Positions 18,933-27,836 are shown, numbered from the stretch's first letter. The stretch is DNA of 64,000 bases from Paenibacillus urinalis (GCF_028747985.1 NZ_CP118108.1:1679501-1743500), one strand, 5' to 3'. The notes: generated from the sequence alone by a model not told the origin. Made by a program: numbers and translations.

Positions 18933-19397
18933 ATGGCATTACATATCGTACTTGTGGAACCCGAGATTCCAGCAAACACAGGAAATATAGCAAGAACCTG
19001 CGCAGCAACAGGAACACATCTGCATCTGGTGCATCCGCTCGGATTTAACACAGATGACCGCACACTCAAACGGGCCGGGTTGGACTACTGGCATTCCGTA
19101 AATATCGAGTATCATGATTCGTTTGATGAAGTTCGGCAGAAATATGCGGATCACCGTTTTTTCTATGCAACCACCAAAGCGAAAAATCGTTTCAGTGATT
19201 TCAAGTTTCAGGATGGAGATTTCCTAGTATTTGGAAAAGAGACAAAAGGTCTTCCGCCTGAGCTAATTAATGCAAACCCAGATACCTGCATGCGAATGCC
19301 GATGACGGATGCAGTCCGATCCTTGAATCTGTCGAATTCGGCGGCAATTATCGTTTATGAAGCACTAAGGCAGCTGGATTATCCTGGAATGAATTAA
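18933..19397 (+). CDS. trmL: tRNA (cytidine/uridine-34 2'-O)-methyltransferase TrmL
   Basis: This 154-aa SPOUT-class methyltransferase has the length of TrmL/YibK and consists of the knotted domain only. Motif 1 is EIPANTGNIARTCAATG, motif 2 is FGKETKGLP and motif 3 is MRMPMTDAVRSLNLSNSAAI, forming the AdoMet-binding knot. It modifies the wobble base of tRNA-Leu in characterised homologues. The ATG at 18933 follows AGAGGGGAT; the upstream in-frame ATG would add 16 residues before the conserved MALHIVLVEPEIP start. Confidence 0.92.
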   Translation: MALHIVLVEPEIPANTGNIARTCAATGTHLHLVHPLGFNTDDRTLKRAGLDYWHSVNIEYHDSFDEVRQKYADHRFFYATTKAKNRFSDFKFQDGDFLVFGKETKGLPPELINANPDTCMRMPMTDAVRSLNLSNSAAIIVYEALRQLDYPGMN

Positions 19398-19474
19398 ATC
19401 CCAACCTTTGGTAACATACTTTCAAAAAATGGGTTCCTAAAATAAAGTTAATATTTTTATTAATTCTTGCAGGA

Positions 19475-19502
19475 TTCGACAAAAAAACAGCGAATGTATA
19501 AA
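19475..19502 (+). promoter_or_regulatory. Spo0A box overlapping promoter of the AbrB-like gene
   Basis: TTCGACA at 19475-19481 is the exact complement of the Spo0A box TGTCGAA. It overlaps a -35-like TCGACA, with TATAAA at 19497-19502 (15-bp spacing). Repression of abrB by Spo0A~P is known in Bacillus subtilis; applying it to this paralogue is inference. Confidence 0.5.
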
Positions 19503-19557
19503 CATAGTACAAATGTACCTACAAAGAAAGAAAAATGAACAGGAGTGTGTACCGTTA

Positions 19558-19812
19558 ATGAAACCTGCTGGAGTCGTACGTAAGGTGGATCAGCTCGGAA
19601 GAATCGTGCTGCCGAAATCTTTGCGTAAAAGGTATCAGATGAATGAAGGAGATCCCGTTGAAATTTTAGTGCAAGGTGATCATATTATTCTGGAGCGTTA
19701 TCGTCCAAAATGTATTTTCTGCGGATCAATGGAAGAAGTAAGCGAGTTCAAAGATCGTTATATTTGCGGCGTGTGTCTCACAGAAATGACGGGTCTTCAA
19801 GAGAACGCCTAA
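19558..19812 (+). CDS. AbrB/SpoVT-family transition-state regulator
   Basis: This 84-aa protein has an N-terminal swapped-hairpin DNA-binding domain: GVVRKVDQLGRIVLPKSLRKRY, in pieces matching the AbrB signature, followed by GDPVEILVQGD. Its C-terminal half differs from AbrB and carries two CxxC pairs (CIFCGS at about 50 and CGVC at about 70), suggesting a small zinc-binding tail. AGGAG lies 13 nt before the ATG at 19558. It is likely a global regulator of post-exponential genes; whether it is the abrB orthologue is uncertain. Confidence 0.8.
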   Translation: MKPAGVVRKVDQLGRIVLPKSLRKRYQMNEGDPVEILVQGDHIILERYRPKCIFCGSMEEVSEFKDRYICGVCLTEMTGLQENA

Positions 19813-19854
19813 ACTTAGATCAATCCAAGCCCAAGCAAGCGTAGGCTTATACAG

Positions 19855-19888
19855 AAAGAAGCTCTCCTCAGTCGAGGAGAGCTTCTTT
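19855..19888. terminator. Bidirectional terminator
   Basis: A perfect 15-bp inverted repeat (19855-19869 and 19874-19888) with a 4-nt loop lies between the converging AbrB-like gene and the small minus-strand peptide gene. Confidence 0.88.
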
Positions 19889-19896
19889 GGTGAGCC

Positions 19897-20001
19897 TTAC
19901 AGCCCCTTCGTCTTGTCATCATTGTAAGAAGAAGTCAATATGCCTCCCAAATACAATGCAAGCACCAGGGCGACGATCCAGAAAGTCAACGAAAATGACA
20001 T
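19897..20001 (-). CDS. Small membrane peptide, 34 aa
   Basis: Read on the minus strand, a perfect CAGGAGGTGGATG ribosome site leads into an ATG at 20001. The 34-codon frame encodes a peptide with one hydrophobic helix (LTFWIVALVLALYLGGIL) and a charged tail YNDDKTKGL. It stops just before the bidirectional terminator, so it has a complete expression unit. It looks like a small single-pass membrane protein. Function is unknown. Confidence 0.65.
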   Translation of the reverse strand: MSFSLTFWIVALVLALYLGGILTSSYNDDKTKGL

Positions 20002-20084
20002 GTCATCCACCTCCTGTTACCTTGTAAATCCTATTATACTGATACTTGTCTCAAAAAGGAATCTTTTTCCTAATTCGTAAATGT

Positions 20085-21155
20085 TTACTCAAAGAAAAGA
20101 AAATGGGTGGGCAGCTTACGCAGGACACCGTCCGAAGGTGTATTCACGACACGTCCGTTCAGAATCAGCGAAGAGGAGCCGCCGCCATCCAGGTTATAGC
20201 CATTTTGTACCCCAAGCTTGTACATTTTGTTCTGAAGCTCTTGTAGTGTCGCTCCCGAGCTGCCTTTTTCATCGTATCCATCCACCACCAGAATGAGCAG
20301 CTGATCATCCTTATAATTGCCAATGACTGTCCTTGGCGCTCGCTTCGGCGTTGTTTTCCATTTGGATGGAATGATCAGCTTCTTGCCGTCCTTGAGGAGC
20401 ATGGGGACAAAGGTAGCGCCGAATGCAGGCTCCAGCTTGTCCAGGTCCGATTGCTTCGTAAATCTTCCTCCAATCAGCTTTCCTTCCTTGCTAAGGCCGA
20501 CAAAGGAAAGATCCTTCGTGCTGGGATGAAAGCCAGTCAGGTATTTGCCGTTAGCCACCGTGGTGCTTAGAGGATACCGACTGCCGCCTGCATCAGCATA
20601 TCCCCCGGCATTAATGCCGGCAACCGCACCACTGCGTGCGACAGCCTGCATCGTCGTTTGCGATTTGCCCACACCTTCACCAATGGACATCTTCATAGCA
20701 CTCGGATCCTTGAGCTTGATCTTCATGGCATAGCCTTTATATAGGCCTGGGTTCATTTTGTATAGTTCAATCCGAATCCGGTCACTGTTCACTTGTTCAA
20801 TCGGTGTGCCGAGCTTGGCAGATATCCGCTTGTTATAGATTGCTTCGGGTTTCCTGGCTTGTGCTGCAGTCATGTTCGCAATGCTGTTCATCGTTTTAGT
20901 CGTGCTCTCATACAACTCGGTTGTTTTTTGAATGTATGAAGAGGTCGTCTCGGCCAGCACTTTCGCTTCCGCCAAACCTTGGCTGATATCCTCCGTTTGG
21001 GAGATGATCGTGTTTTGCGGGATGTGAGCTTCCTTTGGCGCTAGCGAACTTAGATCCAGCGTTGGCTGCAATAAGAGCAGGTACATAAGCAGACCGATAA
21101 ATGGAGCTGTAATCAGCATGAAAAAGCGATTTAGTTTTTGGAGTGAAGTCATCAT
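20085..21155 (-). CDS. Membrane-anchored phosphodiester glycosidase (NAGPA domain)
   Basis: This 356-aa protein has an N-terminal membrane anchor (about 12-32), a helical linker rich in Thr/Glu (about 50-100) and a C-terminal NAGPA-type domain. Signatures of the fold are GINAGGYAD, PRTVIGN, LILVVDGYDEKGSSGATLQEL and NGYNLDGGGSSSLI. Family members hydrolyse GlcNAc-1-phosphodiester links or are tied to exopolysaccharide metabolism, so it probably acts on a cell-surface glycan. Its start overlaps the stop of the upstream gene by 4 nt (ATGA), indicating translational coupling. Confidence 0.85.
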   Translation of the reverse strand: MMTSLQKLNRFFMLITAPFIGLLMYLLLLQPTLDLSSLAPKEAHIPQNTIISQTEDISQGLAEAKVLAETTSSYIQKTTELYESTTKTMNSIANMTAAQARKPEAIYNKRISAKLGTPIEQVNSDRIRIELYKMNPGLYKGYAMKIKLKDPSAMKMSIGEGVGKSQTTMQAVARSGAVAGINAGGYADAGGSRYPLSTTVANGKYLTGFHPSTKDLSFVGLSKEGKLIGGRFTKQSDLDKLEPAFGATFVPMLLKDGKKLIIPSKWKTTPKRAPRTVIGNYKDDQLLILVVDGYDEKGSSGATLQELQNKMYKLGVQNGYNLDGGGSSSLILNGRVVNTPSDGVLRKLPTHFLFFE

Positions 21156-21562
21156 TTTAACAGATCCATCTTCTTCTGGAGCGTATCCAGCTGCTGCTTC
21201 ACTTCTCTAAGCTCTGAATATAGCTGATTACTGTTATCGGTTGTATTGCCTGCATTGTCCTTTGTGAAGGTCAGCAGCTCATTGAAGGACTGCACTTGCT
21301 CCTGCAGGCTGACCAGCTCACTGGATATTTCATCCAGCTGTGTCTGATACTCCTTCTTGACGGCCGTCAACTGCTGATCGTTGTAGGTCTTAATTTCTAG
21401 TACCATTTGTTCTCTTAAATGATTGCTGTATAAATAGGCTGCCGCAGCTCCTAAGGCAATAATAATAATCCATAATACTAGAAATAGACGGACAGATCGT
21501 TTGCTTCTTCTTGCAGCTTGCCGGGTGTGATGGCTTGTGTTCTCTTCTGTTGATGGATTCAT
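21152..21562 (-). CDS. Single-pass membrane protein with coiled coil
   Basis: This 136-aa protein has a basic cytoplasmic N-terminus (about 1-25, Arg/Lys-rich), one membrane helix (about 26-46) and an extracytoplasmic coiled coil (about 60-135, heptad-like Leu/Gln/Glu). No family is recognised. GAGGAG precedes the ATG at 21562; the longer frame has no such site. It is translationally coupled to the NAGPA-domain protein, so the two may form one surface complex. Confidence 0.7.
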   Translation of the reverse strand: MNPSTEENTSHHTRQAARRSKRSVRLFLVLWIIIIALGAAAAYLYSNHLREQMVLEIKTYNDQQLTAVKKEYQTQLDEISSELVSLQEQVQSFNELLTFTKDNAGNTTDNSNQLYSELREVKQQLDTLQKKMDLLK

Positions 21563-21869
21563 TTCACCACTCCTCGTGTTGTTCCTACAAAATTCTATAA
21601 ATTTTCCAGTCCTCATTCTATCATGGGGCCGCCTCATACGCAAAAAAGAACTTCTTTAGCGAAAAAAGGAAAAAGAGATTGCATCGGAAGGAAGTCCTAG
21701 GATACAATTTCATATATAATCCAAATTAAGGACTAAAGAGGGATGTCTTTTTTGGTGAAATGTGATTTATTTTTATCCTTTTTGGGCTGTGCTTCCTCTA
21801 AACTACAATTGCCGCACATTCTATCGAATTTCATAAATTATATCTATTAATGAACTAGGAGGAGCTTGT

Positions 21870-22529
21870 ATGAGAAAGGTATGGCAGGTGGTCTTGATTG
21901 ATATCCATCCGACCAGCATGCTAGGTACAAAATTAATATTGGAAGAGCATCAGGACCTATTAGTCCGCGCGATGGTTTCCACGGGGGAGGATGGGTTAGC
22001 TCAAGTGAGCAGCCTGAAGCCAGACCTCGTTCTAATCGATTACAAATTGCCTGACGGAAATGCGGACCAATTCATCGTAGAGATGAAGCAGGTCTCTCCA
22101 AATACCCATATTGTCGTGATGACGGATGAGGATAATTTGAATCTGTATAAGCGATATATCAGTCTAGGCGCAAGTGGAATGCTGTCTAAGCAATCTTCGC
22201 CCATGAAGCTTATTCATATGATTTCCGGTCTCCGAGAGGGGCTGGCCTCGATCCCTTTGCAGTGGCTGACTAATGACGAGTGGTCGAACACGGTGGACCA
22301 GGAACTAGACATTCATCTTCAGCTTACAGATATGGAAATCTTCATTATGGAACGGATCGTTCAAGGTGTGACCTACGATAAAATTGCTAATGAAATCGAT
22401 GTCAGCAGAAGATCGGTTGACAACTATCTCCGCAAAATATATACCAAACTGGGCGTGTCCAGCCGGGCTCAAGCTATCGAACAGTTTACTCTGTATTCCA
22501 AACTACATAAGAAACAGCAGTATGTGTAA
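21870..22529 (+). CDS. Orphan LuxR-family response regulator (ComA-like)
   Basis: This 219-aa protein has a receiver-like domain with phospho-acceptor candidate Asp57 (LVLIDYKLPDG) and the switch Lys in MLSKQSSP. A C-terminal LuxR helix-turn-helix follows (about 148-210, DKIANEIDVSRRSVDNYLRKIYTKL split by the turn). The acidic pocket is reduced to a single Asp (LIDIHPT in place of the usual DDH), which may weaken magnesium-dependent phosphorylation. No kinase gene is adjacent. HPTSMLGTKLILE resembles ComA. AGGAGGAG precedes the ATG. Confidence 0.8.
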   Translation: MRKVWQVVLIDIHPTSMLGTKLILEEHQDLLVRAMVSTGEDGLAQVSSLKPDLVLIDYKLPDGNADQFIVEMKQVSPNTHIVVMTDEDNLNLYKRYISLGASGMLSKQSSPMKLIHMISGLREGLASIPLQWLTNDEWSNTVDQELDIHLQLTDMEIFIMERIVQGVTYDKIANEIDVSRRSVDNYLRKIYTKLGVSSRAQAIEQFTLYSKLHKKQQYV

Positions 22530-22626
22530 CAAGGCATAATAGATGTGAACGGCGAATAGTCTTTATACGTCCCGATAGAGAGAGGAATTAAGAGATGGGG
22601 CGATTACCCGGATAGGGGGGAAATAC

Positions 22627-23853
22627 ATGGAGTTCTCCTTTGCTTCCCATTCCTCCAGGCTGTTGTCTTCACATGCGAGCAGGACGAACAGAGTCAGAAG
22701 ACAAGGTTCGTTTATCTCACTGGCTGAAGAGCTTCCTGCGGAGGAATTTTTCCCAATTAAACGATTGGGCGAAGCGGCACATGCTGTCTTCTCTTCAGAT
22801 CCTTCCGTTCTGCAATATGGTGAGCCAGAAGGCTTCCTGCCTCTAAGAAGCTGGATTCGCAAGGATTGGGAGATGCGAAAAGGAATCCGTACCACAGAGG
22901 AACGAATACTGCTGACATCAGGCACACAGCAGACCATTGATCTGGTCACCAGGCTTCTGGTCGATTCTGGCGATACGGTTGTCGTGGAGAACCCGACATC
23001 GCCCGGATGTCTTCAGGTGCTGCAGATGCAAGGTGCGGTCATATTACCTGTTTTCACCGATACGGAGGGCATTGTCCCAGAACATCTTGAAGAGCAGTTT
23101 CAGAAGCATCGTCCGAAACTGCTTTTTGCTGCACCCAGTTTTTCTAATCCAACCGGAATATTATGGACTCTTCGCAGACGTAAGGCGGTATTGGATCTAT
23201 GTCGAAAATACAGTGTCCTAATCATTGAGGACGATTCCTACGGTGAATTGCATTTTGGGGCAGATGATTCAGCAAATTCCTTCTCTGAGCGTTATCCTGC
23301 TCTATATGCGATAGATCAAGAGGATGATGGAAATCATGTACTGTATATTGGCTCTTTCAGCAAAACGATCGCTCCTGCCCTTCGTACGGGATGGGCGACC
23401 GGTGATAAAAGGCTGATCCAGGGTATGTCCTCATTGAAGCAGATGGCTGACTGGCAATCCAGTCCGATTAATCAACAAATATTGTACCAATTGCTGGGCT
23501 CAACCTCCTTCAATTGGAATGAACATCTGGCGCTGCTCAACCGAGAGTATGAGGTGAGGCTTAAGCTGATGCTGGAGCTGTTAAAAAGACCGGGGTTCAA
23601 GCATGTAAAATACGATCCGCCAGCAGGAGGGATGTACCTCTGGATTGAGCTTCCACCCGGACTTGGCAGCGAGACGCTGCTCAAAGCTGTGCTGCACAAA
23701 GGCGTAGCATTTTTGCCAGGCGCAAGATGCTCTCCTGGCAAGCAGACAGAGCATTTTATTAGACTCAATTTTAGCAGACCCGGCAGAGAAGAGCTGTTAC
23801 TCGGGATGAATTTGATCAGTGAAGCGATATCCGAATTTACGGCACGGAGTTAA
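22627..23853 (+). CDS. PLP-dependent aminotransferase, class I/II fold
   Basis: This 408-aa fold-type I enzyme has its PLP lysine at Lys246 in GSFSKTIAPALRTGW, with LTSGTQQTIDL, SFSNPTG and FIRLNFSRP as further cofactor and substrate motifs. The sequence resembles the catalytic half of MocR-type regulators and 2-aminoadipate/aromatic aminotransferases, but there is no GntR helix-turn-helix. The N-terminus is about 35 residues of Ser/Arg-rich sequence. Substrate cannot be deduced. A purine-rich GATAGGGGGG lies upstream of the ATG. Confidence 0.85.
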   Translation: MEFSFASHSSRLLSSHASRTNRVRRQGSFISLAEELPAEEFFPIKRLGEAAHAVFSSDPSVLQYGEPEGFLPLRSWIRKDWEMRKGIRTTEERILLTSGTQQTIDLVTRLLVDSGDTVVVENPTSPGCLQVLQMQGAVILPVFTDTEGIVPEHLEEQFQKHRPKLLFAAPSFSNPTGILWTLRRRKAVLDLCRKYSVLIIEDDSYGELHFGADDSANSFSERYPALYAIDQEDDGNHVLYIGSFSKTIAPALRTGWATGDKRLIQGMSSLKQMADWQSSPINQQILYQLLGSTSFNWNEHLALLNREYEVRLKLMLELLKRPGFKHVKYDPPAGGMYLWIELPPGLGSETLLKAVLHKGVAFLPGARCSPGKQTEHFIRLNFSRPGREELLLGMNLISEAISEFTARS

Positions 23854-23875
23854 AGAGACATAATGTTGACATAAG

Positions 23876-23900
23876 GAGAGGAGCTTCCTCTCTTTTTTTT
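23876..23900 (+). terminator. Terminator after the aminotransferase
   Basis: A perfect 7-bp stem GAGAGGA/TCCTCTC with GCT loop is followed by nine T. Confidence 0.88.
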
Positions 23901-23964
23901 CGTCTTAATGAACTTTATAATAGTAGTGAATGTGGAATTTTGTCTAAAGAAGAAAATATATATA

Positions 23965-24003
23965 TTGAACTCACTAACATTTTTATATATAATGTTTATT
24001 AGT
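23965..24003 (+). promoter_or_regulatory. azoR promoter with candidate operator
   Basis: TTGAAC (23965-23970) and TATAAT (23988-23993) are spaced by 17 bp. ACTAACAT (23973-23980) in the spacer and ATGTTTATTAGT (23992-24003) form an imperfect inverted repeat flanking the -10, the right place for a repressor such as a MarR/DUF24 quinone or thiol sensor. The regulator is inferred only from azoreductase precedents. Confidence 0.6.
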
Positions 24004-24082
24004 CAGTTGCAATCACTTTCTTAGTTGGTTTCAAATGACATATAGAGATAAATACACTTATTTAGGGAGAGAATATACTATT

Positions 24083-24709
24083 ATGGCAAACGTATTGTTT
24101 ATCAAAGCAAATGACCGTCCAGCGGATCAAGCGATCAGCGTACAAATGTACGACGCATTCTATAACGCATACAAGGAAGCAAATCCGACAGACAACATTA
24201 TTGAATTGGATCTGTTTGCAGCTAACCTTCCGGCTTACGGCAACAATGCCGCAACAGGAACGTTCAAAGTAGCTAAAGGCATCGAGACGACTCCAGCAGA
24301 ACAAGAAGCTGCTGATCTGGCTGCTTTTTACCAAAAGCAATTCTTGGAAGCTGATAAAGTCGTTGTAGCATTTCCGCTCTGGAACTTTACTGTTCCTGCA
24401 CCGCTGGTTAACTACATTTCTTACTTGAGCCAAGCAGGTGTTACATTTAAATACACTCCTGAAGGTCCAGTAGGTCTTGCAGGCGAGAAGAAAGTGGTAC
24501 TTCTGAACGCACGCGGCGGCGTTTACTCTGAAGGTCCTCTGGCAGCTGTTGAAATGGCTGTGAAATACGTAGCTTCTGCATTTGGCTTCTGGGGCATTCA
24601 AAACCCTGAAGTTCTGGTAATTGAAGGACATAATGCCTTCCCTGACCGTTCTGCTGAAATTGTACAAGAAGGTCTTAGAAAAGTCGCTGAGACGGCTTCC
24701 CGTTTCTAA
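24083..24709 (+). CDS. azoR: FMN-dependent NADH-azoreductase
   Basis: This 208-aa flavodoxin-like enzyme reduces azo dyes and quinones with NADH. It has the AzoR N-terminus MANVLFIKAN, the FMN-contacting PLWNFTVPAPL and the second loop NARGGVYSEG. Length fits AzoR/AcpD. The ATG at 24083 was preferred to 24035 because the conserved protein begins there, with AGGGAGAG upstream. Inducible control is likely from the operator-like promoter. Confidence 0.92.
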   Translation: MANVLFIKANDRPADQAISVQMYDAFYNAYKEANPTDNIIELDLFAANLPAYGNNAATGTFKVAKGIETTPAEQEAADLAAFYQKQFLEADKVVVAFPLWNFTVPAPLVNYISYLSQAGVTFKYTPEGPVGLAGEKKVVLLNARGGVYSEGPLAAVEMAVKYVASAFGFWGIQNPEVLVIEGHNAFPDRSAEIVQEGLRKVAETASRF

Positions 24710-24726
24710 TAGCTACTTCTAATATT

Positions 24727-24765
24727 AAGACTGGATGCGATAATATTCGCATCCAGTCTTTTTGT
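24727..24765 (+). terminator. Terminator after azoR
   Basis: A perfect 14-bp stem (24727-24740 and 24747-24760) is followed by five T. It lies between converging genes. Confidence 0.92.
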
Positions 24766-24770
24766 GTTGC

Positions 24771-25484
24771 TTATGGAAGTGGATATTGCTGAAGAACTGC
24801 ATAGTACTTGTCCAAGTCAGTTCTTCCCTGCTCACTTAGTGTATATCGGCCGCGCTCAATTCTGGTAAACCAGCCATAATAATTTTTTTGCAGAATGGAC
24901 GCAGTATTCGTTATTCCTGTCTGTCTGGCAAGCTCTGCAGGAGAGGCATAGGGAATGGGAGCCAGCGCCTGTGCAACTCGAAGTGCACGCTCTCTGTAGG
25001 CAGTGACAAGCTTGGCCTTGTGGCTGCCGCCCAGGTTGTAATCGCCGCTGCGTCCATCAAATTCCTTGAGCAGAAGGTCTTTGCGTCTTTTCATTGTTTT
25101 TGAAGAAGTGATGACTGCCTCTGGTACGCATAAGCAATCGACAAGCGCCGGTTTCGTTTTGTACCGTGTTACGGTGATGAGACCCAAACCCAGCTTTTTG
25201 CACAGATCTGTAATCTCTCCAAACCGCTGATTGGCAGCCCCGCGCTTCACCCGGTTACGTTCAACAGCAAGATACACATTACTGCTCGTTTTTAATCTTT
25301 GCATTCCTTGCAGCAGAAGCGACAAATTAAAGGTCTTCTTGATCTCCACAATTAACGGGTCAGCGAGATCCTCTCGTATACCCACCAGATCACAATATTT
25401 CACTTCGGATTTAATATGGTATCCTTGCCTCTCAAAATAGGACTTTATCGGCTCGTATAATTCGGTTTCATATTGAACGGCCAT
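24771..25484 (-). CDS. DUF2161 protein, PD-(D/E)XK nuclease-like
   Basis: This 237-aa protein has an N-terminal domain with CDLVG followed by PLIVEIKK (about 30-49), the D...ExK arrangement of PD-(D/E)XK phosphodiesterases. A C-terminal winged-helix-like region follows (about 175-237, with a possible DNA-binding role from SPAELARQTGI). This matches the DUF2161 family, whose role is not established. It is monocistronic and converges on azoR. Confidence 0.75.
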   Translation of the reverse strand: MAVQYETELYEPIKSYFERQGYHIKSEVKYCDLVGIREDLADPLIVEIKKTFNLSLLLQGMQRLKTSSNVYLAVERNRVKRGAANQRFGEITDLCKKLGLGLITVTRYKTKPALVDCLCVPEAVITSSKTMKRRKDLLLKEFDGRSGDYNLGGSHKAKLVTAYRERALRVAQALAPIPYASPAELARQTGITNTASILQKNYYGWFTRIERGRYTLSEQGRTDLDKYYAVLQQYPLP

Positions 25485-25887
25485 TGTTGATCAAACTCCT
25501 TTATTGCTGTGCAGCTATTCCTCTGGAATCGAACATCAAATCCATGTCTAATTTACTGGAGAAGTACATAAACGTATAGATAAGCTCTATCATAAACATT
25601 CCTATCTAATCAAGTATAGCATACGACTTGGAAGGGTTCATTTTAAGATCCATATGTTGTTCATTCCCCGAAAAGAGAACCTGTCACAAAAAAACAGGCA
25701 ACTTATCCGAATTGACGCATAGGTATGTAATACACTTTTTTTAGATCAAATCGTCAAGCTTGAGGGTAGGCGAGATGATTGCATATTTAAACGCTAGTGG
25801 GAAGATTTGAAGCAGGGGAGCTTATGAATTGACCTTATTCGGAGTGGACGCTGAATCATTATGGAGCCATGGGAGGTACGAAGGAGC
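25485..25887. other. Divergent intergenic region upstream of prkA
   Basis: These 403 bp separate the divergent DUF2161 and prkA genes. A small CCTGT/ACAGG hairpin and several AT-rich promoter-like blocks are present, including GCATATT near 25779 that could be part of a sigma-E -35. I cannot assign a promoter with confidence and see no further gene. Confidence 0.4.
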
Positions 25888-27783
25888 ATGAACATTTTTG
25901 AACGCGTTGCTGAATTTCGGGCTGAGAGTGATCGTTTATCTTGGTCGGGTACATTCAAAGATTATATTGATATTCTAAAAAAGGACCCAACACCTGCAAT
26001 GACGGCTCACGCAAGAGTGTATGAAATGATCAAATCATATGGCGTGGAAGAGATTGGTGGACACAAGCATTACAAGTTTTTTGAGCAGGAGATTTTTGGA
26101 CTAGACCGAAGCGTAGAGAAGCTTGTTGAGGAATATTTCCATTCTGCAGCACGGAGACTTGATGTCCGCAAGCGGATCTTGCTCTTGATGGGTCCAGTCA
26201 GTGGGGGGAAATCGACGCTCGTGACTCTGCTTAAACGAGGCCTGGAGCAATTCTCCCGCACAGAGAAAGGGGCAGTATACGCGATTGAAGGCTGCCCAAT
26301 GCATGAAGACCCGCTTCATTTAATTCCGCTGGAGCTCCGACCTGAGGTAGAGAAAGAGCTGGGAGTAAGGATTGAAGGAAATTTATGTCCTTCCTGCCAA
26401 ATGCGGCTGAAAACAGAGTATGGCGGTGACATCGAAAAGGTACGTGTAGAGCGGGTATTTATATCGGAAGACAACCGAATCGGGATCGGTACCTTCAGCC
26501 CTTCTGATCCGAAATCTCAGGATATTGCTGACCTGACCGGAAGTATCGATTTCTCAACCATTACGGAGTACGGCTCAGAATCCGATCCGCGTGCTTATCG
26601 GTTTGACGGGGAGTTAAACAAAGCAAACCGCGGCTTGATGGAATTCCAGGAGATGCTCAAATGCGATGAGAAATTTCTATGGAACCTGCTCTCCCTTACC
26701 CAGGAAGGAAACTTTAAGGCAGGCAGATTCGCTCTTATTAGTGCAGATGAGATGATTGTTGCCCATACGAATGAATCGGAGTATAAGGCGTTTATATCGA
26801 ACAAGAAAAATGAGGCACTACAGTCCCGGATGATCGTCATGCCGATTCCTTACAATTTGAAGGTGTCAGAAGAAGAGAAAATATATAAAAAGCTGATCGA
26901 ACAAAGCGATATGCGGCATGTTCATATTGCGCCTCATGCTCTGAAGACGGCTGCCATCTTCTCCATTCTCACTCGGTTAAAGGAATCCAAAAAACAAGGC
27001 ATGGATCTCGTTAAAAAAATGGGAATGTATGATGGGGAAGAGGTTGAGGGCTACAAAGAAGCTGACCTCAAAGAAATGCAGAGTGAATATCTGGAAGAGG
27101 GCATGACTGGAATTGATCCACGTTACGTCATCAACCGGATTTCAAGTGCACTGATCAAGCAGGATTTGGAGTGCATCAATGCACTGGATATATTAAGAGC
27201 AATCAAAGACGGATTGGATCAACATGCCTCCATCACGAAAGAAGAACGTGAGCGGTATTTGAACTTTATCGCGGTAGCACGCAAAGAATACGATGAGCTT
27301 GCGAAAAAAGAGGTACAGAAGGCTTTCGTTTACTCCTTCGAGGAGTCGGCCAAGACGTTGTTTGAGAATTATCTGGACAATATTGAAGCCTTCTGCAATT
27401 GGAGTAAAATACGTGATCCTCTGACCGATGAGGAGATGGATCCAGATGAGCGCCTCATGCGTTCCATCGAAGAGCAGATCGGAGTTTCTGAAAATGCGAA
27501 AAAAGCCTTCCGTGAGGAAATTCTAATTCGGATTTCAGCCTATTCCCGTAAAGGCAAAAAATTCGAATACAGCAGCCACGATCGACTTCGTGAAGCGATT
27601 GAGAAGAAGCTGTTCGCTGATCTGAAGGATATCGTGAAGATCACAACTTCAACTAAAACTCCGGATGCAAATCAGCTGAAACGTATTAATGAGGTCAGCT
27701 CCAGACTGATTGACGAGCACGGCTATTGCCCTGTCTGTGCAAATGAGCTGTTGCGTTATGTAGGCAGCTTGTTGAACCGCTGA
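25888..27783 (+). CDS. prkA: PrkA AAA+ serine protein kinase
   Basis: This 631-aa protein has the exact length of Bacillus subtilis PrkA. The N-terminal AAA+ domain has Walker A GPVSGGKST (102-110) and conserved blocks GCPMHEDPLHLIP, FSPSDPKSQDIADLTGSID, RGLMEFQEMLK and RISAYSRKGKKFEY. The C-terminal kinase-like domain follows. In sporulators it is produced in the mother cell and is functionally linked to YhbH and SpoVR. The ATG at 25888 follows GGGAGG at 11 nt; the ATG at 25861 lacks a ribosome site. yhbH-spoVR lie 4-7 kb downstream on the opposite strand instead of next to it. Confidence 0.96.
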   Translation: MNIFERVAEFRAESDRLSWSGTFKDYIDILKKDPTPAMTAHARVYEMIKSYGVEEIGGHKHYKFFEQEIFGLDRSVEKLVEEYFHSAARRLDVRKRILLLMGPVSGGKSTLVTLLKRGLEQFSRTEKGAVYAIEGCPMHEDPLHLIPLELRPEVEKELGVRIEGNLCPSCQMRLKTEYGGDIEKVRVERVFISEDNRIGIGTFSPSDPKSQDIADLTGSIDFSTITEYGSESDPRAYRFDGELNKANRGLMEFQEMLKCDEKFLWNLLSLTQEGNFKAGRFALISADEMIVAHTNESEYKAFISNKKNEALQSRMIVMPIPYNLKVSEEEKIYKKLIEQSDMRHVHIAPHALKTAAIFSILTRLKESKKQGMDLVKKMGMYDGEEVEGYKEADLKEMQSEYLEEGMTGIDPRYVINRISSALIKQDLECINALDILRAIKDGLDQHASITKEERERYLNFIAVARKEYDELAKKEVQKAFVYSFEESAKTLFENYLDNIEAFCNWSKIRDPLTDEEMDPDERLMRSIEEQIGVSENAKKAFREEILIRISAYSRKGKKFEYSSHDRLREAIEKKLFADLKDIVKITTSTKTPDANQLKRINEVSSRLIDEHGYCPVCANELLRYVGSLLNR

Positions 27784-27836
27784 TTTACATTGTTTACACC
27801 TATCCCCTTGCAAAGATCTTAACCCCATCTCATAAT

